Assembly: GCA_020073205.1 (NCBI GenBank)
Contig: JAIQFR010000004.1
Coordinates: forward strand, 26,648 to 90,647
DNA length: 64,000 nucleotides
Direction: 5' to 3'
From: Terriglobia bacterium
Lineage (GTDB): Bacteria > Acidobacteriota > Polarisedimenticolia > Polarisedimenticolales > JAIQFR01
The number at the start of each line of letters is the position of its first letter. Positions within the stretch are counted from its first letter, which is position 1. The notes below the pieces were generated by a model. It worked only from the letters and a program-made list of their open reading frames with translations, had not been told where the DNA came from and made no database searches. Position numbers and translations under genes: made by a program. This document shows positions 37,089 to 45,556 of the stretch, piece by piece.

Positions 37089-38252
37089 CTAGGGTGGTGC
37101 ACCTACGACCTCTCCGATTCCACGAACCAGCATTACGTTCGGACCGCGGTTTCCCGCTGGAGCGGTCTTCCCCCACCGAACCCACCAATCGACAAAGCGA
37201 GCCAGCGTCTTGTGCGTGATCTGCAGGACCTTCTCGGGTTCATCCAAGTACCCGCGGAGCCTCGACAGCTCTTGCGCATAGCAGGTCCCAGGAACTTGAC
37301 AGCGGCGATCGGGGACCGCGATCGCGACGCTCACAAGAACGGTCCGACCAAGGCTGGATGCCGCTTGCCGAACAAAGCTCGCCCACTCCTCCAAGCGAGA
37401 CAACTGGCCGAACAGCTCCCAGAAGTCCCAACTCTCCAATCCGGAGTGCCCCTTCGTCTCCACAGCCCACACTAATCTCTGGCCAGGATCATCTCGGATT
37501 GCCAGCAAGTCGCGCTGGTTCGCCGCGGTGCGGACCTGCAGGATAGGCTCCTCGTCAATTGCAACGCAGCGGGCGGTCTCGGGATCGTCGACGAACTCGA
37601 AGACTGTCGCGAATCCCCTCGCGCGAAGCGTCCGCGCCAGGACTTCTCGGCAGTTCGCCTCCGTGTTCAGACCTATACAGTCCGCCCCCCACTCGACTAT
37701 CGGGACAAGGCGATTCTGCTTGCCCCGCCCGGCGTCTGCCCTGACGTCCAGCCGCCCGCTCGAAATCCCCTGGAATATTGCGTTGGCCGGAAACGCCCCC
37801 AGCCCTCGTTGGCTGAGCTGGCGGCTCAACTCCGCCGGAGAAAGAAGGACGCCGGTGTCGAGCGGTCCCATCGCGAGTGACGCCTTCAACACGTCGGACG
37901 AGGAGAAGTACGAAATTACCGCGGCGTCCAGGGGGGTGGTCGCCGCCGCACTGAGGTTCGTCAAGGGCGCAGCGAGCTTAGGGCCGATATGGGAGGGCAG
38001 TCTAGTTGGACTACCTGCGCACGTGCACCGGCGAGCGCCGTATCTGCGCTCCGCCTCCTCAACGGAATCGCACAGGTAGTATCGCCCGTTCACGTTGCGT
38101 CCGGCGATCACCTTCATGCGGAAGTAGTCGGCCTTAACGTAGTTGCAGGGCAGTACATGAACCCTGTTCCCAGTGGCTGTGTCAGTGATCGCGATGACGG
38201 CCCCATCGTGCTGATTGGCCAAGAACTCCTCCTCCGTCCGAATCTCGTTCAT
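37089..38252 (-). CDS. PD-(D/E)XK nuclease-like protein beside the R-M genes
   Basis: 387 aa from ATG 38250-38252 (MNEIRTEEEFLANQHDGAVI). The N-terminal ~70 residues form a compact domain (VHVLPCNYVKADYFRMKVIA, then GRYYLCDSVEEAERRYG) that I cannot name. A disordered Ala/Ser-rich linker with CTCAG follows. The C-terminal half has a nuclease-type signature: NQRDLLAIRDD, then VWAVETKGHSG, which fits D-(x)n-ExK of the PD-(D/E)XK fold, followed by helices with WVRWGKT. It lies behind the Dam-type methylase gene in the same direction. It could be a restriction, repair or defence nuclease. The catalytic assignment is by pattern only. Confidence 0.65.
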   Translation of the reverse strand: MNEIRTEEEFLANQHDGAVIAITDTATGNRVHVLPCNYVKADYFRMKVIAGRNVNGRYYLCDSVEEAERRYGARRCTCAGSPTRLPSHIGPKLAAPLTNLSAAATTPLDAAVISYFSSSDVLKASLAMGPLDTGVLLSPAELSRQLSQRGLGAFPANAIFQGISSGRLDVRADAGRGKQNRLVPIVEWGADCIGLNTEANCREVLARTLRARGFATVFEFVDDPETARCVAIDEEPILQVRTAANQRDLLAIRDDPGQRLVWAVETKGHSGLESWDFWELFGQLSRLEEWASFVRQAASSLGRTVLVSVAIAVPDRRCQVPGTCYAQELSRLRGYLDEPEKVLQITHKTLARFVDWWVRWGKTAPAGNRGPNVMLVRGIGEVVGAPP

Positions 38253-38408
38253 GTCGATGCCACCGACCCCTTCCCGGCCCGTGCTCCACAGGGGCCGCAC
38301 CCATGACCCACCAAGGACCGCTCGCCGTTGAGACGGATCAGATGCCGGCGATTCGACGGATGGGAACCCCGAGCTGCGGATCCGCGGCTAGGGTCCGGTA
38401 TCGGGGTC

Positions 38409-38651
38409 CTATGTCAACCCCGCCTCCCAGCCCAAGTCCCGCCACACCTGGGCCCACTCTCCTCCCGGTGCCCGGGTGAATTCTAGCCGGTCGCCGCGGA
38501 GCCACGCAGAGGGTCGGGGCGCTTTTCCGCGCACCGGCGGCGCGGACGACCCCGCGAACATGCAGAGGCAGACGAAGTAGGCGGCGAAGGAGAAGGACAG
38601 GTGGGAGCAGCGGGGGACGCCGCCCTGCGCGACGGCTGGGTAGTCCCGCAC
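38409..38651 (-). CDS. Doubtful small ORF behind the Dam-type gene
   Basis: 80 aa, GTG start 5 nt beyond the methylase stop. It has a hydrophobic patch (CSHLSFSFAAYFVCLCMFAG) and a plausible C-terminal segment (LRGDRLEFTRAPGGEWAQVW). It is not recognised and is kept only because of its tight spacing. The rest of 38253-38656 holds nothing recognisable. Confidence 0.25.
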   Translation of the reverse strand: MRDYPAVAQGGVPRCSHLSFSFAAYFVCLCMFAGSSAPPVRGKAPRPSAWLRGDRLEFTRAPGGEWAQVWRDLGWEAGLT

Positions 38652-38656
38652 AGCCG

Positions 38657-39454
38657 TCAGAAGTTGCGGATCACGAGCTCACGTACACCGCGGTCGGCAG
38701 CACTCAGGTTAATCTCGCGCCGAGAGGCGATACTTCTCACCTCGTAGCCGGAGTAGAGGTACTTGACGAAGGCGGTGTCACTGTTGCTCACGACCCAGCG
38801 GACGCCCCGGCCGTCAAGTTCCCGACAAACTGCCGCGAGTCGAACGTGGTCTTTCTCTCGAAACTGGCCAGGAGTGTAGCGATTGAAATCCGAATAGCCG
38901 CCGAGCTTGTAGTACGGAGGGTCGAAGTACACGAAATCCGAGGGTGCGACGTCACGAAGGCACAACTCGAAGTCCCCCCGCCTTATCTCCGCAGCACCCA
39001 ACTGGTCAGCCATCCGCTCGAGATTCGTCGGGTCGTAGTAGCGCCGACGATACGCGCCGTAGGGAACATTGAACTGCCCAAGCCGGTTTACGCGAAAGAG
39101 GCCGCGGAAACACGTCTTGTTTAGGAAGATCAGGTGCGCGGCTCTCTGATGCACGTCCAGGGATCCGGGCGCGACTGACCGGATGCGGAGGTACTCCGTT
39201 TTCGTGTTACGTAGAGTGTCCAGGGCGGCCGCTACCCGACGCCAGTCCGCGCGCACCGCAACGTAAACGTCGAGGAGCCAGTCGTTGAGGTCCCCCAGAA
39301 CAGCTCGCTCGGGCTGAAACGTAAGGAATACACTGGCGCCGCCGACGAACGGCTCGAAGTAGGCTCCGATCCTTTCGGGAAAGAGCTCGACGAGCGTCGC
39401 GGCGAGGCCCTGCTTGCCGCCGGCCCACTTCAGGATTGGCTTCGCACCGCTCAT
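38657..39454 (-). CDS. Dam-type N6-adenine DNA methyltransferase (D12 class)
   Basis: 265 aa, ATG start with GAGGG upstream. Motifs of the alpha-class D12 methylases are in order: KPILKWAGGKQGLA (N-terminal AdoMet region, about 5-18), EPFVGGASVFLTF (motif I, about 34-46), DLNDWLLDVY (about 55-64), NKTCFRGLFRVNRLGQFNVP (about 110-129), and the catalytic DPPY in FVYFDPPYYKLGGYSDFNRY (about 178-197). It transfers methyl from S-adenosylmethionine to N6 of adenine. The DPPY surroundings resemble Dam and DpnM, so GATC is a reasonable guess for the site, not shown. It is divergent from the controller gene, with a C-box between them. Confidence 0.9.
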   Translation of the reverse strand: MSGAKPILKWAGGKQGLAATLVELFPERIGAYFEPFVGGASVFLTFQPERAVLGDLNDWLLDVYVAVRADWRRVAAALDTLRNTKTEYLRIRSVAPGSLDVHQRAAHLIFLNKTCFRGLFRVNRLGQFNVPYGAYRRRYYDPTNLERMADQLGAAEIRRGDFELCLRDVAPSDFVYFDPPYYKLGGYSDFNRYTPGQFREKDHVRLAAVCRELDGRGVRWVVSNSDTAFVKYLYSGYEVRSIASRREINLSAADRGVRELVIRNF

Positions 39455-39469
39455 CGTGGTCCCTCATGA

Positions 39470-39497
39470 TACTCATAGTCTGTAGACTGTCAAGTAG
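39470..39497. promoter_or_regulatory. C-box-like operator for the R-M controller protein
   Basis: ACTCATAGTC-TGTA-GACTGTCAAGT lies in the 55-nt space between the divergent methylase and controller genes. It matches the known C-box plan: two GACTnnnAGTC-like half-operators around a central TGTA, here including the palindrome AGTCTGTAGACT. It ends 12 nt before the controller ATG, where C proteins autoregulate and time endonuclease expression. Confidence 0.7.
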
Positions 39498-39509
39498 CAT
39501 CTGACGAGA

Positions 39510-39734
39510 ATGAACGCGATGGCGGCGAAGAACGAGAACTGCCAGCGCTTCGGAAAAAGGGTGAGGCGCTTGCGCAAAGAGTTGGGGTTGTCCCAAGAGC
39601 AATTCGCGGACCGCGTCGGCATTCACCGAACGTACATAGGCGGAATAGAGCGCGGTGAGCGCAACCCGACTCTGAGCACCATCTATCGAATCGCGCAGGG
39701 GTTGAAGATTGAAGCGTCAAGGCTCCTCGGTTGA
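39510..39734 (+). CDS. R-M controller (C) protein, XRE-type HTH
   Basis: 74 aa; ATG at 39510 or the second ATG at 39519. A single HTH_3 domain fills the protein: FGKRVRRLRKELGLSQEQFA, then GIHRTYIGGIERGERNPTLS, with the RNPTLSTIYRIAQGL helix typical of C proteins of type II R-M systems. A C-box-like operator lies immediately upstream. The following methylase frame overlaps its 3' end by 26 nt, so the two genes are transcribed and probably translated together. Confidence 0.88.
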   Translation: MNAMAAKNENCQRFGKRVRRLRKELGLSQEQFADRVGIHRTYIGGIERGERNPTLSTIYRIAQGLKIEASRLLG

Positions 39735-40572
39735 TCGGTCCCAGGTGCTCCGGCATAGCATCTACGCCATCGACAACCACAACCTGTCTTTGCTTCCCGA
39801 GAACTCCGTACAACTGACCGTGACAAGCCCGCCCTACGTTACGACGGAGTTTCGCCGCGGGCAGGACTTCCCCTACGAGCAGTTCCTCGAAGACTTCCAC
39901 GCCGTCTGCGAGCAACTCTATCGCGTTACGGTTCCAGGGGGGCGTTTCGCGCTCAACGTCGCCGACATCATCACCAAGTATCGATACGCAGACGACAAGA
40001 CAATCAGTAGAGTACCGCTCGGCAGCGACACGCTCCAAGTCGCCCAGAAGGCCGGCTTCCGCCTCCTTGAGCGTTTCATTTGGGACAAAGGATATACCCG
40101 CAATTTCGGTGGACCGTTGCTGGGGAGCTATCCCTTCCCTCTTACGATCTTCAACAACAACTACTTTGAGTACATCTACGTTCTTCAGAAGCCCGGGAAA
40201 CGCCACGTCCTCCAGAAGGTCCGGGAAAGCAGCCGGCTCACGCCCGAAGAGTGGCGCGACTGGACCCAGCGATGGTGGCGAGTCGAGAGCATTTCCGAGA
40301 AATTGGACTACCACGGGGCTGTATTTCCCGTCGAAATCCCGTACCGCATCATCCGCATGTACTCTTACGTCGGGGACACGGTCCTTGACCCGTACATCGG
40401 CACGGGGAGTACGATGTTCGCGGCTCACAAGGCGGGCCGGCAGTCGATCGGATTCGAGATTGATCCGGAATGCCGCCGCTGGATTCGTCAACGCATGCAC
40501 CGCGAAATCCGACCGCTCCTCGAGGCCCCGCTGGAGTACGAGATCCTTACCGAGGTTAAGCATGCGAGCTGA
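39709..40572 (+). CDS. Beta-class DNA methyltransferase (N4-cytosine or N6-adenine)
   Basis: 287 aa from TTG 39709, or about 276 aa from GTG 39742-39744, which avoids most of the overlap with the controller gene. The catalytic motif TVTSPPYVT (about residues 37-45) precedes the AdoMet-binding motif VLDPYIGTGSTMFAAHKAGR (about 229-248), the permuted order of beta-class methylases. SPPY is typical of N4-cytosine or some N6-adenine enzymes, so the modified base is uncertain. Between them lies RFALNVADIITKYRYADDKT. The gene is packed between the controller gene and the endonuclease-like gene, so it should protect the site cut by the latter. Confidence 0.88.
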   Translation: MKRQGSSVDRSQVLRHSIYAIDNHNLSLLPENSVQLTVTSPPYVTTEFRRGQDFPYEQFLEDFHAVCEQLYRVTVPGGRFALNVADIITKYRYADDKTISRVPLGSDTLQVAQKAGFRLLERFIWDKGYTRNFGGPLLGSYPFPLTIFNNNYFEYIYVLQKPGKRHVLQKVRESSRLTPEEWRDWTQRWWRVESISEKLDYHGAVFPVEIPYRIIRMYSYVGDTVLDPYIGTGSTMFAAHKAGRQSIGFEIDPECRRWIRQRMHREIRPLLEAPLEYEILTEVKHAS

Positions 40573-41383
40573 GGAACGCTGGCGGGCGCTAGGTTGGCGC
40601 CACGCCGTATGGGACCTGGTGCGGTACTTTTGCGCCCTGGCGAGGTCCCGCGCGCAGCAATCGAAGTTCGTGGAAGACTTGCGGCAACAGGCATCGATGA
40701 CCGTCGGTCGCGAGCCAACCGTTGCGATTCCTCGCGAAGACGTGACTCTCTTCATTTCCTACCTGGAGGCGCGGGAGGCACAGCTTACAGCAGCTCTCGG
40801 CCATCTACGAGATGAAAAGGAAGCACTTGAGTTGTGCAAGCGAAACCGCTGGAAGGTGGAGACCACAACGACCCAGAGCCATGACCACTACCAATCGTCC
40901 AAGGCACTAATCGCCGCGGTATCGAATATCGCCAGCCGCGTCGTGTCACGGCGCGGCGTGACCGTCGAGGCCAATCCCCAGCGTCGCTGCGTGTGGCTGG
41001 AGAGGAGTCAACTCCACGTAACTGCAAGAAACCTTGATGGAGCTATCCCTGGCTTGACGAATCCTCGGGTCATCTGGGAGATCAAGGAGTACTGGGGCAA
41101 GACGTCGGGTGGCAGCAAGATGAGCGACGCCGTGTACGAGTGCAATCTCGTGGGTCGAGAACTGCGCGAGTACGAGGAGCGCTCGGGCGTCCAGGTAGAA
41201 CATGTCGTCTTCGTCGACGGTAGAGAGCAATGGCATGCTCGTAAGTCCGACTTGTCCCGATTCGTCGACCTTCTTAATCAAGGACTGATCGACGCGCTTT
41301 TTGTTGGGAAAGAGGTGGAGACCGACTGGGAGAAATACCTAGGGGATATTCTCGACCGCGCAGAATTGGGGGGCAACCGATAG
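40562..41383 (+). CDS. Probable type II restriction endonuclease with ExK motif
   Basis: 273 aa from ATG 40562, overlapping the methylase stop by 11 nt; a longer upstream frame is a shadow of the methylase. The core has a PD-(D/E)XK-like pattern: LDGAIPGLTNPRVIWEIKEY, with Asp in LDGAIPG and E-I-K. A basic coiled-coil (about 60-100) with WKVETTTTQSHDHYQSSKAL is upstream. C-terminal helices include HVVFVDGREQWHARKSDLSR. Position after C gene and methylase is exactly where the endonuclease gene sits in C-controlled type II systems. Specificity cannot be read. Confidence 0.72.
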   Translation: MRAEERWRALGWRHAVWDLVRYFCALARSRAQQSKFVEDLRQQASMTVGREPTVAIPREDVTLFISYLEAREAQLTAALGHLRDEKEALELCKRNRWKVETTTTQSHDHYQSSKALIAAVSNIASRVVSRRGVTVEANPQRRCVWLERSQLHVTARNLDGAIPGLTNPRVIWEIKEYWGKTSGGSKMSDAVYECNLVGRELREYEERSGVQVEHVVFVDGREQWHARKSDLSRFVDLLNQGLIDALFVGKEVETDWEKYLGDILDRAELGGNR

Positions 41384-41550
41384 GTTCTGGACGAACCGCC
41401 GGTACCGACTCTGCGGAACCGACCCCGTTTCGTACGACCCAACCTCGGTGCTCGGGGACTTCAGGCTGTTCATCACCCCGCAATAGCCGGGGGGCACCCA
41501 ACTCCGGCGTCACGCATGCGATTGATAGGGGGGGGCGACGGCGCACCCCG

Positions 41551-41868
41551 TTACGCCTTTGCCATCCTCCTCGCAATCTCGATAGCCGCGCGAACCCCCT
41601 TCTCCATCCGCAGCGCCTTGACCTGCGCCTTCTGCCTCGGCTTCAGCCGGCGCACGTACCCCATGTACTGGCCCTGGAGCTTTAGCTCCGCCCTACGTTT
41701 GGGCGACAGCTTCAGCTTGCGCTTCTGCGGCCCCCGGTCCGCCGAGGCTCCTCGCACAGCGCGGTTCGTGAGCGCCACGACACGCCCGAGCGACCGGTCG
41801 ATCGCGGTGAGTGACTGGCGGATGATGCGGAGGTGCTTCGTAAGTGGGTGGCGGTGACGCTTCGGCAC
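41551..41868 (-). CDS. Small basic conserved protein
   Basis: 105 aa from GTG 41866-41868, which has a GGGGGG run upstream. It is very Lys/Arg-rich: HRHPLTKHLRIIRQSLTAID, then KRKLKLSPKRRAELKLQGQY, ending in KALRMEKGVRAAIEIARRMA. The KLSPKRRA...LQGQYMGY stretch resembles small basic proteins I know only as hypotheticals from Acidobacteriota-like genomes. A DNA- or RNA-binding role is suggested by charge alone. It is convergent with the restriction endonuclease gene, at 168 nt distance. Confidence 0.65.
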   Translation of the reverse strand: MPKRHRHPLTKHLRIIRQSLTAIDRSLGRVVALTNRAVRGASADRGPQKRKLKLSPKRRAELKLQGQYMGYVRRLKPRQKAQVKALRMEKGVRAAIEIARRMAKA

Positions 41869-42144
41869 GGTGGGCCCCCCCTGGATAAGGGGCGATGGTA
41901 ACACGGCGAAGGCCCGGGGCGTTGAGTATTACATCTTCGGCATCGGCGCCAATACTCGTCCGGCCGATGTGTTTGACGTGGCAGAACCGCAAGCCTAGAT
42001 TTTGAGTCGGAGCCAGGGGGACGGCATGCGAAGCGAAACCGTTCGGGCGACCCCCACGCACGCGCGTCCGATCTCGGCGACACAGCATCGGAATCCAACT
42101 GGTCAGCCTTTCGGCCGGACGCGGCGGCAGAATCGAGGCGAGTC

Positions 42145-42702
42145 ATGAACCGAACCGGCGTCCGATTCCTCGTCGTCGCGGCCGCACTCTTACTCGCGAG
42201 CCATCGCGCAGCCTGGCCTTGCTGTCAGCTCGTGGGCGACATGTGCGGAGAGCCGTACGCGATCAATTGCAACAACGGCGTTGTGTGCCTTCCCGGATAC
42301 ATCTCATGCCCTGGCGCCACGTGCACCTCGACGATCATCGGGCACACCTGCCTCGCCGTGACTTCTCAGCCCGGAACGGTCTTCACGCTTCGTATCGGCA
42401 AGAACGCGGTCCTCCCAGGAGACATCGACCTCAGCTGGGATCCGAGCTGCAGTCCGTACGCGTCTGACTACTCGGTCCACGAAGGCACTATCGGAAATTG
42501 GTACTCACATACCGCGATCCACTGCTCTTCGGGAGGCGCCCGGTTGATGACGATTGTCCCTGGTACCGGCGGCCGGTACTACCTGGTCGCTCCGATTTCC
42601 GGCGTCTGGACGGGTAGCTTCGGGACCAACTCGGCAGGCGTGGAGCGACCCGATTCGGATCTGCCGTGCACGGATGCCCGGGCGATCGCGCCCTGCCCCT
42701 GA
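42145..42702 (+). CDS. Secreted cysteine-rich protein
   Basis: 185 aa with a signal peptide (MNRTGVRFLVVAAALLLASH, cut near AAWPC). The mature N-terminal half is Cys-rich (PCCQLVGDMCGEPYAINCNN, GYISCPGATCTS), suggesting several disulfides. The C-terminal half carries a compact domain with DYSVHEGTIGNWYSHTAIHC and GRYYLVAPISGVWTGSFGTN, a pattern I associate with exported proteins of Acidobacteriota-like genomes, often at the end of FN3-containing proteins. No catalytic residues are visible. It is probably periplasmic or extracellular. Confidence 0.75.
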   Translation: MNRTGVRFLVVAAALLLASHRAAWPCCQLVGDMCGEPYAINCNNGVVCLPGYISCPGATCTSTIIGHTCLAVTSQPGTVFTLRIGKNAVLPGDIDLSWDPSCSPYASDYSVHEGTIGNWYSHTAIHCSSGGARLMTIVPGTGGRYYLVAPISGVWTGSFGTNSAGVERPDSDLPCTDARAIAPCP

Positions 42703-43365
42703 AGGCCGGCTTTCGTGCCGAGGTCGACGCGATCCTCTTGCAAATACAAGAAGGCGGCGAGTAGATCCTCTCGACGCGTATGTCATTGTAAAGCTCTCGC
42801 GTCGTCACAGTCGAGCGAGTCGATTGTGAACGTATCGTTATTCTAGCTAAGCACACAATAGAAAGTGGCTCTGATGAACCGTTTCACAATCACACCATTC
42901 TCAAGCCGATCACTTACCGCATGGCGCCTCACGCTGAGAGCCGGACATGCGGCCCACCCTCGCCAACCGCAAGCGGCATTCTACGGGCTTTTCTGGCGGT
43001 TTGGGGAGCGGCTCCGGATCCAGGTGAGCGGCATTCCATGGGTTTGCCGGGCGGTTTAGCGGCACGAACCGGCACACAAACGGCACGTTTCAGCGTGAAA
43101 ACCTGGATTCGACCAGGTGAAGAACACCTCGCCTGAAAGCCATCTCGTTGCAAACACTGGCAGTTAGCGTTTTGGGCTGCACCGGCAGAACCGTCAGAAC
43201 CGCCCCCGGCGTGCCGATTCCGGGGTCAAATTTGCTCCCGAAATCGCGGTGCGGGAACGTTTTTGATCCCGGAAAGGCCATTCGGGAACGAATTTGATCC
43301 CGCGACCCCCTTCCCGGGAACGATTTTGATCCCTTCCGCGTCGTCGGCTTCTGCGGGGTCCTCCC
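42703..43365. other. 663-nt spacer holding the 31-bp-period repeats
   Basis: No convincing gene. It is bounded on the right by the terminase gene end. 43222-43333 holds the four repeat units described separately. The interval 42703-43200 has no recognisable features. Confidence 0.4.
43222..43333. repeat. Four ~18-bp repeats at about 31-bp period
   Basis: GGGAACGTTTTTGATCCC (43253-43270), GGGAACGAATTTGATCCC (43284-43301) and GGGAACGATTTTGATCCC (43316-43333) are near-identical and spaced 31-32 nt. A fourth, GGGGTCAAATTTGCTCCC (about 43223-43240), is the same imperfect palindrome read the other way. Tandem repeats of this type occur at the termini of IS21-family elements and as iterons of replicons; no IstA/IstB or replication initiator gene is adjacent. 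They mark the left limit of the phage-derived region. Confidence 0.75.
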
Positions 43366-45021
43366 TCACCACTGCGCGTCCAGGATCTCGTCGTACCGCC
43401 ACTCGACTTGGCGAGGAAGGGCGATGCGCGGCCCCCACGACGTGTCCCGCGACCACGCGATGGCGTCGTAGGTGAACGCCAGCGAGAAATGGTTGGTCCC
43501 GGTCTTGATGTACTTGTACGCGAGCGCTCCGGTCTCCTCGTTTTCCTCGAGCCGCTTCGCGTCGGCCGCCAGTTGCTGGGCGAACACCTCGACGATCCCG
43601 CCTCGCCGCGGGAGGACCACCTTCTTGTCCCGGATCAGCTGTCGGCTCGCGTCGAGCGCCTCGGTCCTGTTCTCGCTCACGATCCGCTCGACGGCGTCCC
43701 ACTGGTACTTCCCACGCTGGGATTCCTGGAAGTAGTTCAACCAGACGCGTCCCGAGTGTCGTCTCGCGAAGGCCCGCGTTGCGTGGAGCTCAGGCATCGC
43801 GTCGATGACGCACCTTTGCACCGAGAACCGCTTCATCAGCGTGTCGAGTTCCGAGAAGTCGTGGTGAATGCCCAGGTACACGACCCGCCGCAGGCCGTTC
43901 CCCTCGGGCACGAACTGCGACACCACCACGTGAAACTGCTTCCCGGTGTCGATTCCCATAGAGCAGGACTCCGACGACCGTTCGAGCATGCCGTCGCTTC
44001 CGCAGCACGCGAGCACGGTCATCGCATCGACCCGGTTCTGCGTGTCGGCCCAGGCGATCCCGACCTTGAGGTTATAGAAGCGGTCCAAGAACCGGGTCGT
44101 CCGGTACTCCCGCAGGATGTCGCCGGGATCGACCTTCGAGGAAACGAGCTGAGAAATGACGTAGCCACGACTCGGCCGGTCGGGAAAGTCGGCAACCCAT
44201 TCGCCGACTTCGGGATCGAGTTCGGCTCCGCAGCCCGGGCACGCGCGGAAGCAGGTGCCGTCCTCGCGCTCGCGGATGACCCGGACGTCCTGTCCCGGTC
44301 CCTTCGGAAACTCGACGTCGAGCGCGGTCCACCGCGTACAGCTCGCGCACCGAATCGTCCAGTGTCGTTGATCCGATTGTTGAAAGACCTCATCGATCCC
44401 GTACCCGGGCAGGGATGGATTGGACAGCTCGATCACCCTGCGGTAGTCGGAGTGGCTGAGCCTTTCCCGTGCCCGGGTCTTCGCATCAGGGGTGGCCTCA
44501 TCGAGCTCGTCGAAGACGACCATGTCGGCCGGGACGGATTTCATGCCGACGGCCGACTGCATGCCGCGGAAGTAGAGGTGCGCCGACCCGATCCTCTTCA
44601 AGCCGGCCGTGTCGGTGTCGGACATTTTCCGGGCGAGGAAGGGGTTGTCGCCGATGAGCGGCCCGACCCTTGACTTCGAGAACTCCAGCACGTCGGTCCG
44701 AGTCGGGAAGAAATAGATGACGTTGAGCCCCTGCAGGCAGGCGTGCAGGCTACGCAGCACCGCCCACGTCGTCCCGCCGATCTGGGCCGCTTTCATCAAG
44801 ACGACGTGCTGCGCCGCCTCGTCGTAAATCGCTCGCAGGTAGGCGTGGCCCGCGAACGAGAACGCCCTCCCCTCCAAGCGGATCTTTCGGAGCGCCCAGG
44901 CCGCGAGAGGATCGCTCGCTGCCCGGGTGGCCGGCCGTGCGATTTCGCTCGAGCGGCCCCGGAGGTAGCCGCGCAGGTGCCACGGAACGCCGGTGCGATT
45001 CGGCCTAGGCGACACCTTCAT
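43366..45021 (-). CDS. Phage terminase large subunit (GpA-like)
   Basis: 551 aa, ATG start, overlapping the preceding terminase small subunit gene by 17 nt. The ATPase has an atypical Walker A, LMKAAQIGGTTWAVLRS (about 74-90), and Walker B MVVFDELDEA (about 166-175). A zinc-ribbon-like CASC...CPGC is near 226-262. The nuclease domain has Asp at SMGIDTGKQFHVVV (about 353-366), CVIDAMPE (about 399-406) and FTYDAIAW (about 527-534). This arrangement is that of GpA-type large terminases, which package DNA into capsids. The gene is full length. No portal or capsid gene follows; the operon ends at the repeat block. Confidence 0.9.
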   Translation of the reverse strand: MKVSPRPNRTGVPWHLRGYLRGRSSEIARPATRAASDPLAAWALRKIRLEGRAFSFAGHAYLRAIYDEAAQHVVLMKAAQIGGTTWAVLRSLHACLQGLNVIYFFPTRTDVLEFSKSRVGPLIGDNPFLARKMSDTDTAGLKRIGSAHLYFRGMQSAVGMKSVPADMVVFDELDEATPDAKTRARERLSHSDYRRVIELSNPSLPGYGIDEVFQQSDQRHWTIRCASCTRWTALDVEFPKGPGQDVRVIREREDGTCFRACPGCGAELDPEVGEWVADFPDRPSRGYVISQLVSSKVDPGDILREYRTTRFLDRFYNLKVGIAWADTQNRVDAMTVLACCGSDGMLERSSESCSMGIDTGKQFHVVVSQFVPEGNGLRRVVYLGIHHDFSELDTLMKRFSVQRCVIDAMPELHATRAFARRHSGRVWLNYFQESQRGKYQWDAVERIVSENRTEALDASRQLIRDKKVVLPRRGGIVEVFAQQLAADAKRLEENEETGALAYKYIKTGTNHFSLAFTYDAIAWSRDTSWGPRIALPRQVEWRYDEILDAQW

Positions 45022-45556
45022 CCTCGTCGCCGCCCGCGGGGACGCGCTCCAGGAGTGCCCGCGCGATCCGGTCGCGCATCTCCTCGTCAGGAACCTCCGC
45101 CTTCACGACCTCGATGAACAAGTCGATGAGGCCGCGACCATCGGCCTCGGCCTCCGCGCGGATCTGCTCCTCCGTCTGACCATCCAGCGACAGGCCCCGG
45201 GCCAAGCGCTGACCCTTCTGGGCCTTCTCCAGTATGCCGGCGACTTCCTTGAGATCTTCAATGCCCATTGCTTTCTGGCTCTGAAGGGCCCCGAAGAGCT
45301 GGGAGACCACGACGCCCCAGAGCTTGAAGTGCGAGCTATTCAAGGTAACGCGCTCGCTGGCGATCTTCTCGACCAACTGTTCGGCGGCCTTCTTCTCGAT
45401 CTTGATGAGGAGCCCGGCCCAGTCTTCTTCTTTCTTCCAGAGGCCGACCGTGTGCGCCTTGATCTTCAGCCGCCGGGCGATCTCGGCCACCGACGGGACT
45501 TCCCCGGTCAAGAAGAGGTGCCGGGCCTCCTCACGCTTGCTCTTCGAGTACCGCAT
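45005..45556 (-). CDS. Terminase small subunit-like HTH protein
   Basis: 183 aa, overlapping its neighbours on both sides (26 nt and 17 nt). The N-terminal HTH is GEVPSVAEIARRLKIKAHTV, GLWKKEEDWAGLLIKIEKK, like the DNA-recognising domain of small terminases. The rest is helical with coiled-coil character (EDLKEVAGILEKAQKGQRLA) that would oligomerise. Its position before the large subunit supports the assignment. Confidence 0.8.
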   Translation of the reverse strand: MRYSKSKREEARHLFLTGEVPSVAEIARRLKIKAHTVGLWKKEEDWAGLLIKIEKKAAEQLVEKIASERVTLNSSHFKLWGVVVSQLFGALQSQKAMGIEDLKEVAGILEKAQKGQRLARGLSLDGQTEEQIRAEAEADGRGLIDLFIEVVKAEVPDEEMRDRIARALLERVPAGGDEDEGVA

